DNA of 64,000 nt from Microbacterium timonense (GCF_900292075.1 NZ_OLMV01000001.1:186001-250000); one strand, 5' to 3'. Positions 16,896 to 25,123 are shown, counted from the stretch's first letter. The notes: generated by a model not told the origin, from the letters alone. Program-made: numbers and translations.

Positions 16896-18265
16896 GGTCC
16901 ACGCGTGCAGGCGGTCGGCGGCCGCGGGTCGTCGCGATCGCCGATACCGACTCGTATGTGAAATGGGCGGCGGCGCTCATCGGATCGCTGGACCGGAAGC
17001 GGTGGGATGTCTCGCTCCTGGTGCTCGAGACGCCGCTGGTCGTCAGCGATTCGCAACTGGCAGCCGCGCTGGGCGGCAGCGGACTGCCCGCCGACCGGGT
17101 CGAGCGGATCGCCCACCGCGATCTGCCCGCGCGGCTGAGACGGATCGGCGTCGACGCCGTCGTCCTCGGAGCGCGTGGGCCGCTCGTGCGCGTGCTCGCG
17201 CGGGAGGTGAGCCGTCTCGCGCCGCGACCCGTGGTCGTCACCGGTCTCCCCGGCATCTCGATCCCCGCGACTCGCAAGGCGGTGGTCTATCGGCTGCAAT
17301 GCGACCTGTTCGTTGTGCACTCCCGGCGCGAGGTGCGCGAGTTCACGGCGCTCTCCGCGCGCACCGGCTATGCACATCGCTACGCCCTCGCGACGCTCCC
17401 ATTCGCGCGGGGCGCCGCCGTCGCAGCGGGGGGCGCAGTCCGCGCCGACGCATCGAGCGTGACGCGCACCGACATGGTGTTCGCCACGCAGGCGAAGGTC
17501 CCTGCCGAGCGCGCTGACCGGCTGCGGGTCGCGAGCATGCTGCTTCGGGCGGCGGAGGCCGACCCGACGCGCCGTGTGGTCGTGAAGCTGCGCGCGGCGG
17601 CGGGGGAGCACCAGACCCACGTCGAGCAGGACGGCTATCCCGAGCTGCTCGCCTCGCTCGGTCCGTTGCCACCCAACCTCGTGACCTCGACGGCGTCGAT
17701 GCGGGAGGCGCTGGCGACCGCGGAAGGCCTGGTGACGGTGAGCTCCACCGCCGCCATCGAGGCGATCGCCTCCGGCATCCCGGTGATCGCGCTGGATACG
17801 TTCGGGGTGTCGGCGCAGCTCATCAACGAGACACTGGCCGACGCCGACCTGCTCGCGGGGGAGGAGGACGTCATCGCGCGACGGTTCCGGCATCCCGATC
17901 CGGAGTGGCTCGACGACAACTACTTCCACGCTCCGCACGCCGACGACTGGACCGACCATGTCGAGGACCTGCTCGGTCGGCGCGCCGCCGGACGGCTGAC
18001 CCCGCGTCCGGAGGTCCGCCGTCATGGCGGGGTTCTCAGAGACGCGTGGGAGCGGAAGGTCGCACTGGGTGCCAGTGACACCTCTGCGCTCGGGGCGTTC
18101 GCCTACGCGGTAGGTGTGCCGCTGCGTGCGGCCCTGCGCGCGTCGCGCCGCGCTCGACGTGCCCTCGGTCGCCGGCGTCCGCCGGCGCTCGCCGAGGCGA
18201 CGAACGCCGCGTCTGCCGGCCTGGCGGGTACGCCCGGACGTTCTCGCGTCGCACCGCTACGCTGA
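16892..18265 (+). CDS. Putative GT-B-like glycosyltransferase of the nonulosonic acid cluster
   Basis: 457 aa, soluble. An N-terminal Rossmann-like half starts VVAIADTDSYVKWAAALIGSL; the C-terminal half has AEGLVTVSSTAAIEAIASG (about 275-295), the fold signature seen in capsule, CDP-glycerol and polysialic acid transferases that bind a nucleotide sugar. I believe it belongs to an actinobacterial putative glycosyltransferase family found next to NeuA/NeuB genes, but cannot name the acceptor. The last 70 residues are Arg/Ala rich. GTG at 16892 overlaps the synthase stop (GTGA) and is in frame; a far longer frame upstream lies over the synthase and is rejected. Confidence 0.8.
   Translation: MRSTRAGGRRPRVVAIADTDSYVKWAAALIGSLDRKRWDVSLLVLETPLVVSDSQLAAALGGSGLPADRVERIAHRDLPARLRRIGVDAVVLGARGPLVRVLAREVSRLAPRPVVVTGLPGISIPATRKAVVYRLQCDLFVVHSRREVREFTALSARTGYAHRYALATLPFARGAAVAAGGAVRADASSVTRTDMVFATQAKVPAERADRLRVASMLLRAAEADPTRRVVVKLRAAAGEHQTHVEQDGYPELLASLGPLPPNLVTSTASMREALATAEGLVTVSSTAAIEAIASGIPVIALDTFGVSAQLINETLADADLLAGEEDVIARRFRHPDPEWLDDNYFHAPHADDWTDHVEDLLGRRAAGRLTPRPEVRRHGGVLRDAWERKVALGASDTSALGAFAYAVGVPLRAALRASRRARRALGRRRPPALAEATNAASAGLAGTPGRSRVAPLR
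18258..18263 (+). promoter_or_regulatory. Candidate -10 box of the gene at 18327
   Basis: TACGCT overlapping the last codons of the glycosyltransferase gene; the next gene starts 63 bp downstream. Confidence 0.35.
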
Positions 18266-18326
18266 GCCGAAGACCGGCGAACCGGGGCGCTGGTGCACAC
18301 CCAGACGACGCGTGAAGGATGACACC

Positions 18327-18932
18327 GTGAGCAGGACGACCGGGGCGCACGGCGAAGTGCACGAACGATTCCGGTTCGTCCGGGCGACGGTCGTGGTCGC
18401 GTCGGTGGCCGTCGCGCTCGGTGTCGTCGCGATGCTGGACCCCAGGTCGTGGTACGTCCTGCCCCTCGTCGCGACGCTCGCATGGCTGGTGTGGGCGTCC
18501 TGGGTGTGGCCGCGGGTCGTGGTCGGTCCGGATGACGTCATCGTGCGCAACACCTTCAGCACGGCGACGATCCCGTATTCCGATCTGGACGGCGTCACAT
18601 CAGGGCTCGTCCTCCAGTTCCGCACGAAGTCGGGGGCGCGCGTGCGTGCCTTCGGAGTGCATGCTCAGACCGGACTGGGTCGCGACGCGATCCGGCGATC
18701 CGAGGCGTACACGAGCGGCGTCGTCCAGGTGCGGCGGTTCGACGATCTGCGCCCGACGGCGTCCCCGACGCAGGCCTCGCACGTGGCCGAGAACGTGCAG
18801 CGGCGCGTGGCGACTGCCGACCCGCAGCCCACGCACCGCCGCACCCGGCGACGCCCCAACCTCGCGATCCTCGTCGTGACCGTGGTCCTCCTCGTCGTCG
18901 ACGCGGGGGCGTTGGCCGGGGCCTACGCCTGA
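18327..18932 (+). CDS. PH-domain membrane protein
   Basis: 201 aa. Two transmembrane segments near residues 20-60 (with a short turn), then a small domain with WPRVVVGPDDVIVRNTFSTATIPYSDLDGV, the look of the bacterial PH (bPH_6-like) domain, and a third helix at the C-terminus (about 173-198). Function unknown; such proteins are common single genes in actinobacteria. GTG at 18327 is preferred because GAAGGAT lies 6-7 bp upstream; GTG at 18312 is an in-frame alternative. It is separate in character from the glycosyltransferase cluster before it. Confidence 0.78.
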   Translation: MSRTTGAHGEVHERFRFVRATVVVASVAVALGVVAMLDPRSWYVLPLVATLAWLVWASWVWPRVVVGPDDVIVRNTFSTATIPYSDLDGVTSGLVLQFRTKSGARVRAFGVHAQTGLGRDAIRRSEAYTSGVVQVRRFDDLRPTASPTQASHVAENVQRRVATADPQPTHRRTRRRPNLAILVVTVVLLVVDAGALAGAYA

Positions 18933-18946
18933 CATCGGGAGAGAAG

Positions 18947-19714
18947 TCAGCAGCCGGGGCCGCGCGGATCCTCGGCGCACGTGCGGTCGACGAGCGCGGT
19001 GCGCGCCTCGACCACGCGGACCTCGTAGCCGCCTGCCTGGGCGCGGACGACACCCGGGACGGGACGCCAGGAGCCGTTTCCGAAGTCGACGGAGGCCGCA
19101 TACTCGACGGTGACCGACACCGGGTAGGTGCCGCGCTCGCGGTACACGTGGCTGGTCGAGGTCGGAGTGAACTGGCCCTGCCCGAGGCTCTCCCACGATT
19201 CGCCGCCGGTGGCGCTGCGCGTGGTGCTCCCGTCGCCGTTGTCGAACACGAATGCGACCGGTGCGAAGCGGACGGTGACCTCCCACCCGAGCACCGTGCC
19301 CGGGATGCGCTGCTCGGATGCCGTCGCGAGCAGGTTCGTCGGCATGCCGACGATGCCGAACCCGGCCGGTTCCCCGCCCAGTGTCGGCGCCGCCGGTCGG
19401 AACGACGCAAGGTCCGCCAGCGTCACATCCGGGAGCCCCACCACCGTGTACGTGCCGCACCGGTTCAGCGGCCCGCAATCCTCTGGGGGAGTTGCGTTGC
19501 TTTCACCGTGTGGAGGTGCAACATGTCCACCTCCTTGATGGCTGTGATCCGCCCCCCCTTGTTCCGAGACGCCTGCCCCGATATCGATGCTCGAATCCGA
19601 GTTTTCTACCTCGCAGTACGTCCACGCAGTGGACCCCGAGCACCCCGTGTTGCCAAAGGCATGGGTGCCGCCGACAGTCAGAACTAGAGCGAACGCGATG
19701 GCTACGGTGCGCAT
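18947..19714 (-). CDS. Secreted PKD-like protein of unknown function
   Basis: 255 aa. A signal peptide (about residues 1-20, cleavage near THA-FG) is followed by a low-complexity region with Cys pairs (TGCSG, YCE; DCGPLNRC) and a beta-rich C-terminal domain with FDNGDGS, HVYRERGTYPVSVTVEY (a PKD-like signature) and a terminal CAEDPRGPGC. Such proteins are frequent in Microbacterium-like genomes. It overlaps the end of the upstream lipoprotein gene by 13 bp on the same strand, so the pair is probably cotranscribed. The first third has clearly lower GC than its surroundings. Confidence 0.72.
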   Translation of the reverse strand: MRTVAIAFALVLTVGGTHAFGNTGCSGSTAWTYCEVENSDSSIDIGAGVSEQGGADHSHQGGGHVAPPHGESNATPPEDCGPLNRCGTYTVVGLPDVTLADLASFRPAAPTLGGEPAGFGIVGMPTNLLATASEQRIPGTVLGWEVTVRFAPVAFVFDNGDGSTTRSATGGESWESLGQGQFTPTSTSHVYRERGTYPVSVTVEYAASVDFGNGSWRPVPGVVRAQAGGYEVRVVEARTALVDRTCAEDPRGPGC

Positions 19715-20226
19715 CGCCCGTCCTTTATCGCGGTACTGCCGGCGACCGCCAAGCCGTTGGGCGTGGAGCCAGGAGTGAATGACACGCGCAGTGCGTACAC
19801 GTCGGGGCGGTCGGTTGAAACCTTCGACTGGCCGGAGGCATCTGTCACTTTGACATCGCTGACGTCACTGCAGATGACCGCCTCCACGATGCCGTCTTTA
19901 TAGGATTCGCCAAAGAAACGAGTCACATCGGTAGCGCCAGCTACATTCCAGCCATCGGCGTGCATCTGCGAAAGCGACTTGCGTTCGTTCGCATTGGCTT
20001 CGCCCGTCGTGAGCGCGAATACCGGTTCGAAGGTCTCGGGGTCGCTCAGATCCACCTGATTCAGGGCGTCGACATACGCGCGATACGTCTCCTCGGCGGC
20101 CGCGAACGCCTCCTCCTCGCTGGTGAAGGCGGGGGTCGGCGTGGGCTCCGGCGCGGGTGTCGTGCATCCGCTCAGCGCGACGAGCAGGGCGACGCCCGCC
20201 GCTATGACCGCTCCCCGATTGCGCAC
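19702..20226 (-). CDS. Lipoprotein of unknown function
   Basis: 174 aa. Lipobox LSGC at about residues 18-21, then a Pro/Thr linker, then an NTF2-like looking domain (FTSEEEAFAAAEETYRAYVDALNQVDL...). GTG at 20226 follows a TACCGT -10 box by 6 bp, giving a leaderless mRNA. By my count GC is only about 57% over 19801-19980, well below the roughly 70% of the window, which suggests recent acquisition of this pair of genes. The partner is the secreted PKD-like protein downstream. Confidence 0.78.
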   Translation of the reverse strand: MRNRGAVIAAGVALLVALSGCTTPAPEPTPTPAFTSEEEAFAAAEETYRAYVDALNQVDLSDPETFEPVFALTTGEANANERKSLSQMHADGWNVAGATDVTRFFGESYKDGIVEAVICSDVSDVKVTDASGQSKVSTDRPDVYALRVSFTPGSTPNGLAVAGSTAIKDGRCAP

Positions 20227-20546
20227 GCCCCCACGGTATCGGCACGCATCGGGCGCCCCGCCGAGTTATCCACAGCGTCCGCCCTGCGCAAGAAGCCGGC
20301 GATCACGTCCGGGGGGTCGCGGATCGCCGGCTCCGGGCGAGTCAGACAGACCGCCCCGCGTGCCGTCAGGTTGCGGCACGAGGCGCGGTCCCTCGGCGCG
20401 CCATGCGAGGGACGAATCGTGGAGGATCGGGTTCCGCCCGTCGATTCCCCTCGACTCTCGCAGGCTTTCCTGCGAGAACCTTATCGACCGGCCGCACGCA
20501 GACCCCACGGTGGCCGTGCAACCGCCGCCCCTGCCATCATGGCGGC
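20227..20546. other. 320-bp intergenic region with a DnaA-box-like site and a hairpin
   Basis: No gene is supported here. It holds the TACCGT -10 of the leftward lipoprotein gene (20233-20238), one TTATCCACA sequence identical to a DnaA box (20266-20274), and a 9-bp hairpin with a CTTT loop at 20456-20477. An 80-codon leftward frame (20266-20508) has no start signal or recognisable features. Confidence 0.5.
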
Positions 20547-20915
20547 ATGATCTCCGTCAGGCCGGTCGCCGCCCTCGCCGTCATCGCATCGCTCGTCACG
20601 CTCTCCGCGTGCGCCTCGTCGTCCGGCCCGGTGATCGCACCCGTGGTCCGCGACGCCGATTCGCTGCAGGGATCCACCGTCGACCTGCAGGTGGGGCAGG
20701 TGCTCGACATCGACACCGGAGATCTCGCCGTCGACAGCTATCGCGGGAAGGTCGCCGATCCCTCGGTCGCCGAGTTCACGGCTGGACGGGAAGAGGGCGG
20801 CGCGACCTTCAACCCGGGGGTGAAGGGACTCAAGGCCGGCAGCACCGAGGTCGTGCTGTCGAACCAGGACGGCGGCATCGAAGACGTCACCTTCACCGTC
20901 GACGTGTCGCAATGA
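20547..20915 (+). CDS. Small lipoprotein of unknown function
   Basis: 122 aa. Lipobox LSAC at about residues 19-22, then a compact beta-rich domain (STVDLQVGQVLDIDTGD ... STEVVLSNQDGGIEDVTFTVDVSQ) resembling the small Ig-like/BACON-type fold of secreted inhibitors; family not recognised. ATG at 20547 begins a clean signal sequence; an in-frame longer start at 20403 would put a non-signal stretch in front and is rejected. Confidence 0.75.
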   Translation: MISVRPVAALAVIASLVTLSACASSSGPVIAPVVRDADSLQGSTVDLQVGQVLDIDTGDLAVDSYRGKVADPSVAEFTAGREEGGATFNPGVKGLKAGSTEVVLSNQDGGIEDVTFTVDVSQ

Positions 20916-20952
20916 CCCGGCACGCCGGAGCGGATGCCGCCGTGCCCAGGCG

Positions 20953-20958
20953 TATCCT
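20953..20958 (+). promoter_or_regulatory. -10 box of the DksA/TraR-type gene (leaderless)
   Basis: TATCCT, 6 bp before the ATG at 20965. Confidence 0.5.
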
Positions 20959-20964
20959 CGTGCG

Positions 20965-21330
20965 ATGACCTCCGCCGCGGGACGCGCCGAGCTGCGAGCG
21001 CTCCTGGACGAGTTGCACGCGTCCGCGACCGCCCGTGTGGCGTCGATCGACGCCACACTCGCCGAGCTGCGGGCTGATCGCGGCGCCGACGTCGCGGACG
21101 ACGAGCACGATCCCGAGGGCGTCACGCTGTCGGGGGAGTGGGCGCGTGCCGTCGGGCTGGAGGAGGCCGCGCGGCGCGAGATCTCCGAGATCGACGATGC
21201 CGTCAAGCGCTGGGAGGACGGCACGTACGGCGTGTGCATCGACTGCGGTCGCGGCATCCCGATCGCTCGCCTGCGCGCACGCCCTTTCGCCACCCGGTGC
21301 GTGTCCTGCGCCGAGAAGGCCGGCGCCTGA
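20965..21330 (+). CDS. TraR/DksA-type C4 zinc-finger protein
   Basis: 121 aa. A helical N-terminal half (coiled-coil-like, residues about 5-75, with acidic DVADDEHDPEG at the turn) is followed by a C4 zinc finger CIDCGRGIPIARL...CVSC. This is the plan of DksA/TraR proteins that bind the RNA polymerase secondary channel, but actinobacterial members are of uncertain function and CarD/RbpA take over much of the stringent control here. Starts leaderless after TATCCT. Confidence 0.88.
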   Translation: MTSAAGRAELRALLDELHASATARVASIDATLAELRADRGADVADDEHDPEGVTLSGEWARAVGLEEAARREISEIDDAVKRWEDGTYGVCIDCGRGIPIARLRARPFATRCVSCAEKAGA

Positions 21331-21331
21331 G

Positions 21332-21772
21332 ATGTCGTTCGGTGCGGCGGCGGGCCGCCGGCCTGCCGAGGGCTTCCGCAAGGTCGGCGAGCAGGACCGG
21401 TGTCCCTGCGGCAGCGGTGAGCGATTCGACGGATGCTGCGCGCCCGCGTTGCGCGGAAGCCCGCCGCCCACAGCCGAGCGCCTCATGCGCTCGCGGTACA
21501 CCGCGTTCGTCGTCGGCGACGTGCGCCACCTGCTCGACACCTGGCACCCCGGGACGCGTCCCGACGAGCTCGCCCTCGACCCGGCGCAGCGCTGGACCGG
21601 GCTGAAGATCCTGAGCGTGGAGGCCGGCGGCAAGACGGATGCGCGCGGTGCTGTCGAGTTCCGCGCGTCCTGGCGGCAGGGCGGGCAGCAGGCGGTCCTC
21701 CACGAGCGGAGCCGCTTCGTCCGGCAGAGCGGTCGCTGGTGGTACCTCGATGGACGGGTGGATCCGAGCTGA
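21332..21772 (+). CDS. YchJ-family SEC-C motif protein (UPF0225)
   Basis: 146 aa. The SEC-C zinc motif CPCGSGERFDGCC is at about residues 24-36, followed by the YchJ core: SPPPTAERLMRSRYTAFVVGDVRHLLDTWHP and VEFRASWRQ...LHERSRFVR..GRWWYLDG, an NTF2-like fold. Usual length for the family. Function unknown. The ATG is 1 bp after the previous stop codon, so it is probably coupled to the DksA-like gene. A longer upstream frame overlaps that gene and is rejected. Confidence 0.88.
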   Translation: MSFGAAAGRRPAEGFRKVGEQDRCPCGSGERFDGCCAPALRGSPPPTAERLMRSRYTAFVVGDVRHLLDTWHPGTRPDELALDPAQRWTGLKILSVEAGGKTDARGAVEFRASWRQGGQQAVLHERSRFVRQSGRWWYLDGRVDPS

Positions 21773-21799
21773 ACGACCCGCGCAGTTCCGTGCCGCCGA

Positions 21800-21805
21800 T
21801 AGCGT
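21800..21805 (+). promoter_or_regulatory. -10 box of the isocitrate lyase/PEP mutase family gene (leaderless)
   Basis: TAGCGT, 7 bp before the ATG at 21813. Confidence 0.5.
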
Positions 21806-21812
21806 GAGGTCC

Positions 21813-22589
21813 ATGACCACTCAGGCTGAGAAAGCACAGACCCTCGCCCGTCTTCACGCCGCCCCCGAGATCCTGCGCGTCGTGAACGTGTGGGACGCCG
21901 TTTCCGCCCGCACCGTCGCCGCACTCCCCGAGACCCGCGCGATCGCGACGGCGGGCCATTCGATCGCTGCGACGTTCGGATACCCCGACGGCGGCATCCC
22001 GCTCGAGATCAGCCTCGACATGATCGGCCGGATCGTCCAGGCCGTGGGAGATCTGCCGGTGACCGCGGACCTCGACGACGGGTACGCCGATCCGGGCGAG
22101 ACCGTGCGTCGGGCCATCGGCGTGGGCGTCGTCGGCGCCAACGTGGAGGACCGGCTGCGCCCGCTGGATGAGGCGGTCTCCCGCGTGGAGGCGATCGTCG
22201 CAGCCGGCGCCGCCGAGGGCGTGCCGTTCGTGCTCAACGCCCGCACCGACGCGTTCGTGCGCGCCGGCGACCGCCCGTTCGAGGAGTCGCTCGCCGACGC
22301 GATCGAGCGCGGTCGGGCGTATCTCTCCGCCGGTGCCGACCTGGTGTTCGTGCCCGGCATCCTCGATGCCGAGGTCACCCGACGGCTCGTCGAGGGCATC
22401 GGCGAGCGCAAGGTGAGCGTGATCGGCCTGCCCGGCGCGCTGTCGGCAGGGGAGTACGAGGCGCTGGGCGTCGCCCGCGTGTCCTACGGTCCGATGCCGC
22501 AGCGCGTCGCTCTCACGGCGCTGCAGGACGTCGCCGCCGACCTCTACGCGAGCGGCGCCATCCCCGCATCCACGCGCAACCTGAACTGA
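21813..22589 (+). CDS. Isocitrate lyase/phosphoenolpyruvate mutase family protein
   Basis: 258 aa TIM-barrel enzyme of the ICL/PEPM superfamily. Visible points are LRVVNVWDAVSART, ATAGHSIAATFGYPDG, the metal-binding TADLDDGYAD and GANVEDR, and LNARTDAFVR. The isocitrate lyase KKCGH catalytic cysteine motif is missing, so it is not isocitrate lyase; it is closer to the oxaloacetate/2-methylisocitrate-lyase-like or PEP phosphonomutase-like 'PEP mutase family' with unknown substrate. Start at 21813 fits the leaderless pattern. Monocistronic by appearance. Confidence 0.85.
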   Translation: MTTQAEKAQTLARLHAAPEILRVVNVWDAVSARTVAALPETRAIATAGHSIAATFGYPDGGIPLEISLDMIGRIVQAVGDLPVTADLDDGYADPGETVRRAIGVGVVGANVEDRLRPLDEAVSRVEAIVAAGAAEGVPFVLNARTDAFVRAGDRPFEESLADAIERGRAYLSAGADLVFVPGILDAEVTRRLVEGIGERKVSVIGLPGALSAGEYEALGVARVSYGPMPQRVALTALQDVAADLYASGAIPASTRNLN

Positions 22590-22648
22590 ACCGGCGCCAC
22601 GTCCTGCCGCGGCCGGCTCCCGGGAATCCTGGTGAGCCGGCCGCTGTT

Positions 22649-23752
22649 GTGTCGGGCATGCAGCCCGAACCGGTCGACGTCGTCGTGATCGGTGCCGGGC
22701 AGGCGGGACTGTCAGCCGCCTACCACCTGCAGCGCCGCGGATTCGTGCCGCTGCCCCGCGCCGAGGCGGACGATGGGACGTTCCTGGTCGTCGACGCCAA
22801 CCCTGCCCCCGGCGGGGCCTGGCAGCACCGATGGAGCTCGCTGCGCATGGCCACCGTGAACGGCATCCACGAGCTTCCCGGCTTCGCCGTGCCGCCTGCG
22901 GATCCGCGCGCCGCGAGCCGGGATGTCCTGCCGGCGTACTTCGCCGAGTACGAGGACCGCTTCGCCCTGGATGTGCTGCGGCCCGTTCGCGTACGCGCGG
23001 TGCGCCGCGCCGACGACGACCCCGCCGGCCGGCTGATCGTGGACAGCGACCGCGGATCGTGGGCGGTGCGATACGTCATCAACGCGACAGGCACCTGGAC
23101 TCGTCCCTTCTGGCCGCGGTATCCGGGTCAGGATCGATTCCGAGGACGCCAGCTCCATGTGGCCGACTACGTGGATGCCGGCGAGTTCCGCGGTCAGCGT
23201 GTCGTCATCGTGGGTGCGGGCGTGTCGGCCGTCCAGCTGCTCGACGAGATCTCGCACGTCGCCGACACCTTCTGGGTGACGCGGCGGGAGCCGGAATGGG
23301 TGGAGGAGGAGTTCGACATCCCGGCGCGGGTCGCCGCGATCGCCGGCGTCGAGGACCGCGTGCGCCGTGGCCTTCCGCCCGGGAGTGTCATCTCCGTCAC
23401 GGGAATGCACTGGACGCCGTGGGCGCGGGCCGCGCAGGCGCGTGGCGTGCTCGTGCGGCATCCCATGTTCGCGTCGATCGAAGAGCACGGGGTGCGGATG
23501 CCCGACGGCTCGTTCGAGCCCGCCGACGTCATCCTGTGGGCGACCGGCTTCCGCCCCGCGCTGGACCACCTGGCACCGTTGCGCCTTCGGACGCCGGAGG
23601 GCGGCATCCGGGTGGAGAACGGGCGGTCGATCGACGAGCCGCGGCTCTTCCTCATCGGCTACGGCCCGTCGCAGTCGACCGTCGGCGCCAATCGCGCCGG
23701 CCGTGATGCGGTGCGCGCGATCGCCTCGGAACGCATTCCGCAGGCTGCCTGA
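22649..23752 (+). CDS. FAD/NAD(P)-binding flavin monooxygenase-like protein
   Basis: 367 aa flavoprotein. FAD-binding Rossmann motif VVIGAGQAGLSAAYHL at about residues 12-28, a second NAD(P)H site VVIVGAGVSAVQLLDEI at about 188-204, and the ATGFRP motif at about 302-307. This is the layout of flavin-containing monooxygenase/CzcO-like oxidoreductases. An insertion RAEADDGTFLVVDANPAPGGAWQHRW follows the first Rossmann turn. Substrate unknown. Start is uncertain: GTG 22649 or ATG 22658, neither with a clear ribosome site. Confidence 0.87.
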   Translation: MSGMQPEPVDVVVIGAGQAGLSAAYHLQRRGFVPLPRAEADDGTFLVVDANPAPGGAWQHRWSSLRMATVNGIHELPGFAVPPADPRAASRDVLPAYFAEYEDRFALDVLRPVRVRAVRRADDDPAGRLIVDSDRGSWAVRYVINATGTWTRPFWPRYPGQDRFRGRQLHVADYVDAGEFRGQRVVIVGAGVSAVQLLDEISHVADTFWVTRREPEWVEEEFDIPARVAAIAGVEDRVRRGLPPGSVISVTGMHWTPWARAAQARGVLVRHPMFASIEEHGVRMPDGSFEPADVILWATGFRPALDHLAPLRLRTPEGGIRVENGRSIDEPRLFLIGYGPSQSTVGANRAGRDAVRAIASERIPQAA

Positions 23753-23888
23753 TCGCCGCGCTGCAGCGACGCGGCGCCCCGACGGTCGCGCATGTCGGCC
23801 GTCGATCGAGAGGCGGGCTCCCGCGGGCGTGTCAGGTGCGCGCCGGAGTCGCGCCGCGTACCGTGAGAAGGCGACGGAGGGAGACCGC

Positions 23889-24533
23889 ATGGCCCGCATC
23901 ATGATCTTCGGAGGCCACGGCAAGGTGGCGTTGCTGCTGGAGCCGCTTCTGGTGGCGCAAGGGCACACCGTGACCGGCGTCATCCGCAATCCCGCGCACG
24001 AGCGCGAGGTGGCCGCCACCGGGGCCCAGCCGCTCGTGGCCGACGTCGAGACACTCGACCTCGACCAGTTCACGAACCTCGTGGCGGGCAATGACGTGAT
24101 CGTCTGGTCGGCCGGCGCCGGGGGCGGCAACCCCGCTCGCACCTACGCGGTGGATCGGGACGCGGCCATCCGGACGATGGATGCCGCCACCGCCGCCGGT
24201 GTGCTGCGCTACGTGATGGTGTCGTGGATCGGATCCCGCGCCGATCACGGCGTGAACCCGGGAGATTCGTTCTTCCCGTACGCCGACGCCAAATGGGCCG
24301 CTGACGCGCACCTCAGTCAGAGCACGCTGGACTGGACGATCCTCGCCCCGGGCACGCTCACGCTGGAGCCACCCACCGGGCGCATCACGGTGGATCCGGC
24401 GGGCCGTGGGGAGGTGTCGCGCGCGGATGTCGCAGCCGTCATCGCCGCGGCCATCGCCGATGACTCCACGATCGGGCGCACCATCCGCTTCGGCGGGGGC
24501 GGCGAGAGCATCGGGCACGCCATCGCCGGCTGA
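23889..24533 (+). CDS. NAD(P)H-binding protein, atypical SDR
   Basis: 214 aa Rossmann protein: MIFGGHGKVALLLEPLL replaces the usual GxxGxxG with GGHGKV, as in the SDR_a5/NmrA-like group. Further points are NDVIVWSAGAGGG, the DRDAAIRTMDAA helix and the YADAKWAADAHLSQSTLDWTILAPG segment. Probably an oxidoreductase or redox sensor of unknown substrate. GGAGGGA lies 7 bp before the ATG at 23889; the longer frame upstream overlaps the previous gene. Ends exactly next to the stop of the convergent DUF503 gene. Confidence 0.87.
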   Translation: MARIMIFGGHGKVALLLEPLLVAQGHTVTGVIRNPAHEREVAATGAQPLVADVETLDLDQFTNLVAGNDVIVWSAGAGGGNPARTYAVDRDAAIRTMDAATAAGVLRYVMVSWIGSRADHGVNPGDSFFPYADAKWAADAHLSQSTLDWTILAPGTLTLEPPTGRITVDPAGRGEVSRADVAAVIAAAIADDSTIGRTIRFGGGGESIGHAIAG

Positions 24534-24827
24534 CTAATCGTCGCTGGAGTGCAGTCCGCGGTGTGCAGACAGCAGCGTCACCTCGGGATGGTCGGCCATG
24601 AGCCGCTCCGCGCGGTCGAGGACGTCCCGCACGTGCGAGGAGCCCGCCGCGACCACCGTCACGCCGATGCGGGCGCGCCGGTGCAGATCGTGCTCGCCGA
24701 CTTCGGCGGCCGCCGCCTCCGTCCGCCGGCTCAGGTCGGCGATCAGCGGTCGCAGCACGCTGCGCTTCTCCTTCAGCGAGCGGACGTCGCCCAGGAGGAG
24801 GTCGAACTCCACCCATCCGATCCACAT
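24534..24827 (-). CDS. DUF503 (YlxP-like) protein
   Basis: 97 aa, usual length of the family. MWIGWVEFDLLLGDVRSLKEKRSVLRPLIADL is the family signature, with the ferredoxin-like alternation continuing to LTLLSAHRGL. In Bacillus and others ylxP sits near rbfA/truB and may act in ribosome assembly; here it is alone and convergent with the SDR gene. AGGATGAACGC directly precedes the ATG, the same string as before the exonuclease gene at 13722. Confidence 0.88.
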   Translation of the reverse strand: MWIGWVEFDLLLGDVRSLKEKRSVLRPLIADLSRRTEAAAAEVGEHDLHRRARIGVTVVAAGSSHVRDVLDRAERLMADHPEVTLLSAHRGLHSSDD

Positions 24828-24955
24828 GCGTTCATCCTCTCAGCGGCGGCCGTCCGGCAGGGGGGATCGTGCGCGCGCATCGGCGACGCGCCGCGCGCCT
24901 GCGCGCAGCCGGACGCGCGTGCGGTAGAACAGCAGGAGTCGAAGGGACCTGGACC

Positions 24956-25123
24956 GTGAAGCTCGTCAAGCGCATCATCGTGGTGCTCGTCATCGCGTTC
25001 GCGGCCTTCTACCTCATCACCCGCCCGCAAGACGCGGCCAACGCCGTCCAGGGCGCGATCGGCGCCGTCTGGGGTGCCGGGGTCGCCGTCGTCGACTTCT
25101 TCATGGCGCTCGCCGCGCACTGA
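24956..25123 (+). CDS. Small single-helix membrane protein
   Basis: 55 aa: a basic N-terminus (VKLVKR), one hydrophobic helix (about residues 6-22), an amphipathic middle with TRPQDAANAVQGAIGAVWGAGVAVVDFF, and a short tail. GAAGGGA 8 bp before the GTG supports it. Function unknown. The stop codon is 1 bp before the next ATG, so it is very likely cotranslated with the PH-domain gene and may be its partner. Confidence 0.7.
   Translation: MKLVKRIIVVLVIAFAAFYLITRPQDAANAVQGAIGAVWGAGVAVVDFFMALAAH

Noticed and set aside
20266-20274. TTATCCACA as part of a replication origin
   Set aside because: Only one DnaA-box-like site, with no dnaA, dnaN or AT-rich unwinding region near.
20266-20508. 80-codon leftward frame
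   Set aside because: No ribosome site, promoter or recognisable feature; codon positions do not look selected.
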